This document shows positions 55,701-62,324 of a stretch of 64,000 nt of DNA, piece after piece. Origin of the DNA: Halothermothrix sp. (GTDB taxonomy: Bacteria; Bacillota; Halanaerobiia; DY22613). The first letter of the stretch is position 1. Each line of letters starts with the position of its first letter. The notes below the pieces were generated by a model. That model saw only the letters and a list, made by a program, of their open reading frames with translations. It searched no databases and was not told the origin of the DNA. The DNA is taken from positions 50,846 through 114,845 of the forward strand of contig JAENYK010000007.1 of assembly GCA_016841825.1 (NCBI GenBank), written 5' to 3'. Both the position numbers and the translations under genes were made by a program.

Positions 55701-58177
55701 AATAAATTTTTAATCTCAAGTTTCATATTATATTTCTTTAAACGAGAAGAAACCTGTATAGCTTTTATTGAGTCTCCTCCTAATTCGAAAAAATTATCCT
55801 CTACCCCGATCTTTTCTATACCTAAAACCTGTTCCCATATATTCACTAATATTTCTTCTATTTCATTACCTGGAGCTTTATAAACAACTCCTGTATCTAT
55901 TTTTCCTTCTAATTCAGGTAAAGCTTTTTTATCTATTTTTCCATTAGTATTTAATGGCATCTCTGTTATAGGTATAAAATATGTAGGGATCATATAATCT
56001 GGTAATTGTCTGGCTAAGTATTCTCTTAATTCTGTGATTCTAAGATTTTTTTCAGAAACTATATAAGCTACTAAATATTTGGGGCTATCGCCTTTTGCTA
56101 AGACAACTACATCTTGAATGCTGTCATGAGTCAATAATTGATTTTCTATTTCTTTTATTTCTATTCTAAATCCCCTTATCTTCACTTGTTGATCAATTCT
56201 ACCTACGAATTCAATATTTCCATCTGGCAGCCATCTTGCTAAATCACCGGTTTTATACAACTTTCCTTTACCAAAGGGATTTTTTATAAATTTTTCTTCT
56301 GTTAGTTCTGGCCTATTAAGATATCCTTTTGCTAATCCATCTCCTGTTATACATAATTCCCCTATAACTCCTATTGGTTGTAAATTATTATCGTTATCTA
56401 GTATATATATTTGTGTATATGCTAGGGGTTTTCCGATTGGAATGGTTTCATTTTTGATGTCAATATGATTAATCTGATAATAAGTCGCGTAAACTGTAGT
56501 CTCTGTAGGACCATAAACATGGATAATTTTATTTTTTCCTAAATAATCTAAAGCTTTAGCAGTATGAGGAACCGAAATTTTCTCTCCTCCAAATAAGATT
56601 TTTCTTATATCCTTCAGTGCACTTAACTTATTGTTAACAATCATATTGAATAAAGCTGTTGTTACAAAAAGCACTGAAATCTTTTCTTTTTCTATAACCT
56701 CTGCCAATTTACTAATCTCTAAAACATCTTTTACTGAGATTAAAACCAGACTAGCACCATTTAATAAAGAGCCATAAATATCAAAAGTAGAACCATCAAA
56801 AACAAAATTTGATAATTGTAATATGTTATCTTCTGGTCGAATATCTATATAATTTGTATCTTTAACAACCCTAATAATATTATGATGCATTGTCAAAATA
56901 CCTTTAGGTTTTCCCGTTGTCCCAGATGTATACATTATATAAGCTATATCTTCAGGACTATTCGTTTGTTTAATATTGACACCTTCACCTTGATATATAT
57001 TGTCATCATCTATATATATCTTTTTACTATGATCCGTTTTATCCAATAAGTCCTTATGACCTAATAATAAGTCAGCTTTACTATCTTCTAACATATAAGC
57101 GATTCGTTCTTTAGGAAAAGTAGGGTCTAAGGGCAAATAAGCTCCCCCTGCTTTAAAAATGGCCATAATTCCTACTATCATCTCCACTGACCTTCTTGTC
57201 ATTAAACCTACGGTCTGATTTGAATTAATCCCTTCTCCCCTCAATAAACTGGCTAATTGATTAGACCTTTGGTTTAGTTCTTTGAATGTTAATCTTGCAT
57301 CACCATCAACAACAGCTATATTATTGGGATTTTTTTTCACTTGTTCTTCAAATAACTGATTAAGTGTCTTGTCTTTTGGATGCTCTATTTTAGGGTCATT
57401 AAAAGTATTTAATATTAGATCTTTTTCCTCATCATTTAATATATCTACTTGAGATAGCGGACAATCAAGATTATTCAGTGAATTTCTAATGAAATTCTTA
57501 AAACTTTCTAAAAATGTCTTGATTGTCTTACATTTATATAAAGTATCGTCATAATTTATAGATATGTTAATATTTTTATTTCTTTTAGAAAATAATATTT
57601 GTATATTAGAATTATTACTTTCTAAATAAGAAATATCATGGATTCCTTCCATATATGTCACTATATTGAAAAAAGCTTCTCCATTTTTTAATTGGTCTAA
57701 CCCTAACAGTTCTGCTAATACACTTGAAGGAAAATTTTTATTCTCTTCTGCCTTTGTAACCGTATCTTTAATATGTAATAAGAGTTTTTTATAATTCCAG
57801 TTTTTATCTATAATAGTTCTAATAAACAAAATATTATTAATTTTATTATCTAGTTCTTCGTTTGATAACAAAATTGGAACACCAGTTGTTATATCTTTAT
57901 TAAATGTATAATGACTTAAAACAGAATGGATACCAGTTAATAAAAATAAATATATGCCGAAATTTGAATTATTTGCGATTGTTATAATTTTACTGCTAAT
58001 CTCTTCCTTTAGTGTTGTCTCAAATTCATCTCTTTTGCTAACCTTTCGGCTGTCATAGTAATCAAAAGGTATTTGAGTAGTACTTTCTATTCCCTTTAAA
58101 CTTCCTAACCAATATTTTCTTTCTATATCAAAATCATTACTCGACATTATATAATTTTTTAATTTTATATAATCCAT
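49718..58177 (-). CDS. Bimodular NRPS: half-C-A(Ile)-PCP-E-C-A(Ile)-PCP-E
   Basis: 2819 residues, start behind GAGGGG. Residues 1-250 correspond only to the C-terminal lobe of a condensation domain (starting at the ..YWLGSLKG linker) with no HHxxxDG, so the first module has no complete C domain of its own; the full C domain at the end of the preceding KS-ACP-C protein probably serves it. Then A1 (about 265-765), PCP Ser803, E1 (855-1300, HHLVVDG at 985-991), C2 (1315-1750, HHILMDG about 1452), A2 (about 1770-2290), PCP and E2 to the end. Both A domains read D-G-F-F-L-G-V-V-Y, the isoleucine code. The protein should add two D-configured (allo-)Ile residues. The second half contains the 2.1-kb block shared with the Ile module at 41-45 kb. 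Confidence 0.95.
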   Translation of the reverse strand: MDYIKLKNYIMSSNDFDIERKYWLGSLKGIESTTQIPFDYYDSRKVSKRDEFETTLKEEISSKIITIANNSNFGIYLFLLTGIHSVLSHYTFNKDITTGVPILLSNEELDNKINNILFIRTIIDKNWNYKKLLLHIKDTVTKAEENKNFPSSVLAELLGLDQLKNGEAFFNIVTYMEGIHDISYLESNNSNIQILFSKRNKNINISINYDDTLYKCKTIKTFLESFKNFIRNSLNNLDCPLSQVDILNDEEKDLILNTFNDPKIEHPKDKTLNQLFEEQVKKNPNNIAVVDGDARLTFKELNQRSNQLASLLRGEGINSNQTVGLMTRRSVEMIVGIMAIFKAGGAYLPLDPTFPKERIAYMLEDSKADLLLGHKDLLDKTDHSKKIYIDDDNIYQGEGVNIKQTNSPEDIAYIMYTSGTTGKPKGILTMHHNIIRVVKDTNYIDIRPEDNILQLSNFVFDGSTFDIYGSLLNGASLVLISVKDVLEISKLAEVIEKEKISVLFVTTALFNMIVNNKLSALKDIRKILFGGEKISVPHTAKALDYLGKNKIIHVYGPTETTVYATYYQINHIDIKNETIPIGKPLAYTQIYILDNDNNLQPIGVIGELCITGDGLAKGYLNRPELTEEKFIKNPFGKGKLYKTGDLARWLPDGNIEFVGRIDQQVKIRGFRIEIKEIENQLLTHDSIQDVVVLAKGDSPKYLVAYIVSEKNLRITELREYLARQLPDYMIPTYFIPITEMPLNTNGKIDKKALPELEGKIDTGVVYKAPGNEIEEILVNIWEQVLGIEKIGVEDNFFELGGDSIKAIQVSSRLKKYNMKLEIKNLLVYPQISELSQYVIKSVIKKESNDLVEGTVELTPIQRWFFEKDFAEKEHWNQAFMFYKEGGFDKDKLNKVFKKIVEHHDALRISYQIDDDNMKFIQINRGLEDNLFEIKTIDIMEEDNIEKRVEKESNLIQSSIKLEEGPLLKIGQFKTKQGDHLLIVIHHLVVDGVSWRILLEDFVLGYQMLESNEEIKFQNKSTSYQKWSESLKEYANSKELIKQKQYWEEIISKQEILPVDNKVESKLLKNSRYKEIIFSRESTENLINKVNYAYNTEINDILLTALGLAITEWQNMGNILINLEGHGREEIIEDIDITRTIGWFTTQYPVLLEMGNTEDLSCAIKSVKELLRKIPNKGIGYQILKYLSDEEIKDYKSEFTFNYLGQFGHELNNELFAISNLSTGESVSLNNERFSKIDINGFIIHNQLMFILTYDKNEYYEENISILSDLFKGKLEILIDHCLEKEETELTPSDLGNLNLSLEDFEQILKSQKEEIKSIYSLTPMQSGMLFHSLENKESNAYFEQIDFEIKGDLDVGILMKSFSKLIEKYDILRTAIVYENLKKPQQVVLKERIVDVHTTDISDKNDINVCDYIEKFKEVDKLKGFDLAKDNLIRLSIIKKAREAYQLILSFHHILMDGWCTGIIFSDLLNNYFLLKNNQQVETEETYSYRNYIEWLEKQDKAAARDYWLNQLAEYDTLASLPRLKNKMKEKTYCKEEVLCKLSEEMTYRVKGIASQNQVTLNTLLQTVWGVLLQRFNNTNEVVFGAVVSGRPSEIEGIEEMVGIFINTIPIKIDTKPDMSFKDLLVNVQNRALLNEKYSYFPLAEIQSMTELKNNLLDHILVFENYPFKEADFEDEAKFEVNINTLTVFEQTNYDLNIIVMPDNELTIRYDFNAAIYDRELIELISKYFMSIVRDIMDNEDIKVRDITMISKQEREKLLYDFNDTHSEYPKDKTLYQLFEEQVTNNPQQIAVKYEDKSLTYEQLNKRSNQLARVFRNNGVGVGKVVGLMVDRSLEMIVGILAILKTGGAYLPIDPSFPKGRAAYMLEDSNASLLVGYKEFMCELDYSGKTIDIREQSLYQGDGSNIGQVNSSDDLAYVMYTSGTTGKAKGILTTHYNIVRVVKKTNYIEIKPEDKLLQLSNFAFDGSIFDIFGSLLNGASLLLLKEEEILEISKLAKIIQEEKITVFFVTTAMFNMIVTTKLEALKNVRKILFGGEQISVSHTAKALEYLGENKIIHVYGPTETTVYASYYHINEVNEERETIPIGKPIANTRIYILDRDNNLQPIGAPGELCITGDGLAKGYLNRPELTAEKFIDNPFGEGKLYKTGDLARWLPGGNIEFLGRIDHQVKIRGFRIETGEIENQLLKHEEIKEAVVVVKKEESGKSLVGYIVSEKELSVSALRKYLAKELPEYMIPAYFVALDKIPLTSNGKINRKALPEVDGKIDTGVEYLAPGNDIEEKLVKIWEEVLGIEKVGVNDNFFDLGGDSIKAIQVSSRLNKYNLKLEIKDLLSESRIKEISKYVKKGMKKEVSNEEVKGQVELTPIQRWFFEKDFTDVDYWNQAFMLYKKEGFDEEKITKVFNKVVKHHDALRMIYRNEDGEIIQYNRNFEENLFEIKIIDLEGCKLDQLEEIIEKEANKIQASLSLEKGQIVKLAQFKTDRGDHLLIVIHHLVVDGISWRILMEDFTIGYQQLENNLEIKFQDKTFSYQRWSQVLIEYANSKEVLEQKKYWEDIISKQQSLPVDNKVENRKLKDTRFKEMILSETKTKELLNNVNKAYNTEINDILLTALGLALNKWQGLDNILINLEGHGREEIIKDVDVKRTIGWFTSQYPVLLEMGETKDISYLLKTVKETLRKIPHKGVGYQILKYLSDQDITDYDKEITFNYLGQFDNEINNDIFTNSKISTGLPVSLNNQKLSKLDVNGFIVDNQLTFNVSYDKNEYSGANINKLVSLYKEYLEKIINHCIEKDNTELTPSDLGDTELSLEELDMLNNLYGGV
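51273..53365. repeat. 2.1-kb module block, copy 2
   Basis: Second copy of the block at 42115-44207, in the second module of the bimodular NRPS. In the protein it runs from ..INTIPIKID in the C-lobe of the condensation domain through the Ile A domain to FFDLGG of the carrier domain. Flanking sequence is diverged, for example LGGDSI here against LGGHSL in copy 1. Confidence 0.9.
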
Positions 58178-58220
58178 TATATCCCCTCTTTATCTTTTGG
58201 TATTAACAAAATTTGAGAAA

Positions 58221-58287
58221 TTGTCACCACGCCTTTTTTTAACTAAGATTAAAAACTCTTTATATCGTTAAAAAAAGGCGGTGACAA
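58221..58287. other. Large hairpin between panD and the bimodular NRPS gene
   Basis: 58221-58243 (TTGTCACC-AC-GCCTTTTTTTAAC) pairs with 58267-58287 over 21 bp with a 2-base bulge and a 23-base loop. The T-run is inside the stem, not after it, so it is not a classic terminator on the minus strand. It could slow transcription, protect an RNA end or act as a processing site in the long operon. Confidence 0.65.
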
Positions 58288-58298
58288 AAAAGATAAAA

Positions 58299-58649
58299 TT
58301 ATTCTAGCAAATTATTATCTCTATCGAAAAATAGTAATTTAGGTTGAATTTTTTCTGCTTTTTCTACTTCCACAGTTACATATGACAGAATTATAATTGT
58401 ATCTCCGACTTGAACAAGACGTGCTGCAGCTCCATTTAAGCAGACCTCTTTTGAACCTCTTTCGCCTGAGATAACGTAAGTCTCAAATCGAGCACCATTA
58501 TCAATATTTACTACTTGCACCTTTTCATTTTCAAAAATATCGGCCTTCTCCATCAAATCTTTGTCAATAGTTATACTTCCCATGTAGTTTAGATTAGCAT
58601 CTGTTACTCTAATCTGATGCAACTTACTATTTAACATGGTTTTATACAT
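58299..58649 (-). CDS. panD: Aspartate 1-decarboxylase inside the PKS-NRPS operon
   Basis: 116 residues from the ATG at 58649, six bases after GGAGGAGGGG; the upstream ATG at 58667 overlaps that site. It matches PanD closely: N-terminal [16 protein letters not shown], the self-cleavage site Gly-Ser in YMGSITID that yields the pyruvoyl cofactor, [21 protein letters not shown] and [12 protein letters not shown]. It decarboxylates aspartate to beta-alanine, normally for pantothenate and hence CoA and phosphopantetheine. Its place between two assembly-line genes suggests a dedicated supply, either of beta-alanine as a building block or of phosphopantetheine precursors. None of the four A-domain codes visible here looks like beta-alanine. 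Confidence 0.96.
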   Translation of the reverse strand: MYKTMLNSKLHQIRVTDANLNYMGSITIDKDLMEKADIFENEKVQVVNIDNGARFETYVISGERGSKEVCLNGAAARLVQVGDTIIILSYVTVEVEKAEKIQPKLLFFDRDNNLLE

Positions 58650-58721
58650 AATAATCCCCTCCTCCATTATAATTCAAAAAAATATCTTTGCTTTACAATC
58701 GATACATAAGCTATTCCAAAT

Positions 58722-61700
58722 TTATAAGTTAAAACTAATATCTGTTAGATCATGTTTTATTTCGGATTTTTGATATTTTTCTGATTTTAATTTAAAATCT
58801 CCAATCTTTTTTTCTAATTCGTCCAGTATTTCCTGTAGTAAATTAATAAAATCCTCATAAAATGTCATCATTGTTTTTTCCCTAAAAATATTTGTAGAAT
58901 AGTCTAAGTTAAAAGTTATTGTTTTTTCTTCTCTTGTAGCAAAAAGGATTAATTCATATTGTATTTTTTTAATCTTCTTATGATAAGGTCCTATCTGTAG
59001 ATCATAGACTTTGTCCTCTTGAGAGGTAACATCTTGAACGGAAAAGGCTATATCAAACAATGGAGTTCTATCTAATCGTCTTTCAATCTCTAATTTTTCT
59101 ATAAGCGTTTCAAAATTATAGTCTTTATTTTCATAAGCTTTTAGAACACAAGCCTTTACTTCAGATAGAAATTCTATAAATTTTTTCTCCTTATTAGGAA
59201 AGTTCCTCATTGCAAGCATATTTACGAATAAACCAGATATATCTTCAAGTTCACTATAATGTCTTCCCAAGATAGGAGTTCCGACTACTATATCTTCTTG
59301 ACCGGAGTATTTTGAAAGAAGCACATTATAAACTGCTAAAAGAAACATGTATAAAGTTGAATTCGTTTGTTTTAATAATTTATTTATTTTTTCAGTCAGC
59401 GACTCATCTATTTGATAAACTAGTCTTCTCCCATCAAATTGTTTAACAGTTGGTCGCTCCAAATCCAAAGGTAAATTTAATATTGGTGGCTTGTTTGCAA
59501 AAACATCTAGCCAATATCTCTCCTGGCGTTTCATTAGTTCACTGTTTTGTATCGTTTCTAGCCAAACAGCATAATCACTATAATGTATATTTAATTCAGG
59601 CAGCTCTTCTCCCCCGTATAACATAAGTAAATCTCTTAATATAACATAGATACTATGCCCATCTGCTATACAGTGGTGGATATCAAACATAAACACGTAT
59701 TTTTCACTTGCTAGTACAAGTAGTTTAGCTCTAAATAATAAGGGTTCATTTAGATTATAAGGTTGTGAAAACTCAGATGTTATGGTTTCAAGTTGTTCTT
59801 CGTTAGCTACTTCAACCTCTAATTCATAGCTATCACAATCTATTATTTTTTGTACTGCTTTATCATCATCGACTTCAAAGTATGTTCTCATGCTTTCTTG
59901 TCTTTGCACCACTTGGGCAAATGCTTTTTTAAATCTTTCCACATCTAGTGATCCTGATATTCTCATAAATTCCGTTATATTATAAGTTATACCTGTATCC
60001 ATATACTCATCCATTAACATAATACTCTTTTGTGAAGAGGTCAGTGGATAAGCTGTTCTTTTCTCTGCTTTAGGTATCGATATAACATTTTGAGCATCCG
60101 CTAAGTTCTGCCCTTTAATCTGATTTACCTCAATAAAGTTAGAAATCTCTGCTATTGTAGGATTATTTATAACATCTGAGATTGATAAGTGTATCTCAAA
60201 ACGCTTATTTAATGAATTAGATATTTGAACAGCTAAAATTGAGTCTCCACCCAGATCAAATAAAGTTTGATCTATTTTCACCTCCTTTACTCCAAGCATA
60301 TTCCCCCAAATTACTGCTACAATTTTTTCTACTTCAGAATACTCATCTCCATCTCGACCTGTTATAACAACCTTTTTCTCTTTGCTAAAGTGTCCTTCTT
60401 TATCAATTTTAAATAGTGGTATATCATCCAACTCTACCCAATATCTTGTTTTTTTTAGTGGATATAATGGAAGAGAGATTTTCAGATACTTCCTATTAAC
60501 GTATAGTTTGTCCCATTCTATATTGATTCCACTTGTATATAATCTACAGACTTCTTTTAATACTTCTTCATCCCAAAAATCCAACATTGAAATAGCTTCT
60601 ATTTTCTGTTGAACTTCTATATCTACCGCCATACTTACTTCATTATAGTAAATACCTTCAAATTTCATCAAGTTTAGAGCAGCTTTTTTCACTAACTTTA
60701 GCTTTTGTTTTAAATCATTGATGCTTTCTACAACCATGATAAGCCTAAAATTATGATGTTCTTTACCTATATTAGCAGTATAACATATATTATGGAATTT
60801 GCTTTTTTCTTCTCTTTCAATGAAATCTAAATATTTTTCAACAAATACTAGTATTTGTTCTTTGCTTCTTGCAGATATTGAAAATAAATTCCATTCAGAA
60901 GAATCATATTTCTCCTGGAAGTCACTAATATCAGCCTCTTCCACAACCATGTGACAATTGGTACCACTAAACCCAAAGGAATTTATTCCTGCCAACCTTT
61001 TTTGCGAGTTTTGAACCGTCCACTCCTTCAATTCGTTAATTATATATAATGGTGAATCTGATAAATTAATGTATTGATTTGGCTGACTATAGTTAAGTGT
61101 GGCAGGAATTTTCTTATGCTTCATTGCTAATATAACTTTGAGTAACGAAGCGATTCCAGATGCAGCAACAGTATGCCCAATATTACCCTTTAGAGATCCT
61201 ATCCCGCAAAATTGTCTTTTTTTAGTGTGTTTATTAAAAGCTTCTTTTAAAGATTTTATTTCTATAGGATCTCCAAAAGTTGTTGCATATCCGTGAGCTT
61301 CAATATAGCTTAGATGTTCAGCCTCGATATTTGCTTCCTTCCATGCTTTCAGTATAACTTCCTCCTGGGCAATAGCATTGGGGGTGATTATCCCATTTGA
61401 GGATCCATCATTGTTGACTGCGGTTCCTTTGATAACCCCATAAATATTATCTCCATCTAAAATAGCTTCTCTTACGGGTTTTAAAAGTACTGCTCCTACA
61501 CCTTCGCCCCACATCGTTCCATTTGCTTTTTCATCAAATGGTCTCGGGGTACCATCTGGAGATTCTACCATTATTCCATCTCCGTTTTGGTCTAATGTCT
61601 TATATAGGAGACAAACTGCTCCAGCCAATGCCATTTTACATTCCTTGTTTTTTAACGCCTGACATGCTGTATGAACGGCCACTAACCCCGATGAGCAAGA

Positions 61701-62309
61701 GGTATCTATAACGACGCTTGGTCCCTGAAAATTTAATGTGTAAGATACCCTTCTTGCTATCATTGCAGATAAAGCGTTTATTATGGCTGATATATTATCT
61801 TTGAGAACTTTTGATGTATATAGTGAACCACTAGTTTGGTCTATTCCTGCAAAAACTCCAGTGTATCTTTCCCAATTTGCTTCGCTTGCATAACCACCAT
61901 CCTCCAATGCCCGATAACACGTTTCTAAAAACAATCTATGGGAAGGCGCCATACTTTCCGCTTCTTTTGGATATATCTTAAATAATTCAGCATCAAACTT
62001 GTCGATTTCATTTAAACAAGCAATTTTCCCCGATATTTCTTCTTTAGTCAAGCCCAGATTTAAATCCAACAAATTCTTGACTCTACCTTCAGGCAACTCT
62101 CTAATATGACTTATTCCTTGAGAAAGGTTTTCCCAGTATTCATTAACATCTTCTGCTCCGGCAAATTTACAATCTATACCGATTATAGCTATATCCTGTA
62201 TACTGTCATTTTGATTTTTTAAGGCTCTTAAAATTTTAAATGCAGCTTTTTTATCTAGTTTGCCATTTTGAACGCCTTCTAATATATATTTATTTATCAA
62301 AGCATCCAT
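58722..62309 (-). CDS. Hybrid PKS-NRPS protein: KS-ACP-C
   Basis: 1195 residues, AAAGGGGG before the ATG. KS about 35-460 with Cys205 (TSCSSG), His339 and His379 (NIGHTVA). Two variations are notable: EAHGYAT in place of EAHGTGT and MAPSHRLFLE in place of MDPQQR. The KS is followed by the LPLYPLKKTRYW linker, then ACP Ser690 (LGGDSI) and a full condensation domain 755-1180 with HHCIADG at 878-884. There is no AT. The C domain at the end should transfer the ketide chain to the first Ile on the next NRPS protein, whose own C domain is incomplete. Twelve bases separate it from the KR-ACP gene. Confidence 0.94.
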   Translation of the reverse strand: MDALINKYILEGVQNGKLDKKAAFKILRALKNQNDSIQDIAIIGIDCKFAGAEDVNEYWENLSQGISHIRELPEGRVKNLLDLNLGLTKEEISGKIACLNEIDKFDAELFKIYPKEAESMAPSHRLFLETCYRALEDGGYASEANWERYTGVFAGIDQTSGSLYTSKVLKDNISAIINALSAMIARRVSYTLNFQGPSVVIDTSCSSGLVAVHTACQALKNKECKMALAGAVCLLYKTLDQNGDGIMVESPDGTPRPFDEKANGTMWGEGVGAVLLKPVREAILDGDNIYGVIKGTAVNNDGSSNGIITPNAIAQEEVILKAWKEANIEAEHLSYIEAHGYATTFGDPIEIKSLKEAFNKHTKKRQFCGIGSLKGNIGHTVAASGIASLLKVILAMKHKKIPATLNYSQPNQYINLSDSPLYIINELKEWTVQNSQKRLAGINSFGFSGTNCHMVVEEADISDFQEKYDSSEWNLFSISARSKEQILVFVEKYLDFIEREEKSKFHNICYTANIGKEHHNFRLIMVVESINDLKQKLKLVKKAALNLMKFEGIYYNEVSMAVDIEVQQKIEAISMLDFWDEEVLKEVCRLYTSGINIEWDKLYVNRKYLKISLPLYPLKKTRYWVELDDIPLFKIDKEGHFSKEKKVVITGRDGDEYSEVEKIVAVIWGNMLGVKEVKIDQTLFDLGGDSILAVQISNSLNKRFEIHLSISDVINNPTIAEISNFIEVNQIKGQNLADAQNVISIPKAEKRTAYPLTSSQKSIMLMDEYMDTGITYNITEFMRISGSLDVERFKKAFAQVVQRQESMRTYFEVDDDKAVQKIIDCDSYELEVEVANEEQLETITSEFSQPYNLNEPLLFRAKLLVLASEKYVFMFDIHHCIADGHSIYVILRDLLMLYGGEELPELNIHYSDYAVWLETIQNSELMKRQERYWLDVFANKPPILNLPLDLERPTVKQFDGRRLVYQIDESLTEKINKLLKQTNSTLYMFLLAVYNVLLSKYSGQEDIVVGTPILGRHYSELEDISGLFVNMLAMRNFPNKEKKFIEFLSEVKACVLKAYENKDYNFETLIEKLEIERRLDRTPLFDIAFSVQDVTSQEDKVYDLQIGPYHKKIKKIQYELILFATREEKTITFNLDYSTNIFREKTMMTFYEDFINLLQEILDELEKKIGDFKLKSEKYQKSEIKHDLTDISFNL

Positions 62310-62324
62310 TAACTTGCCCCCTTT

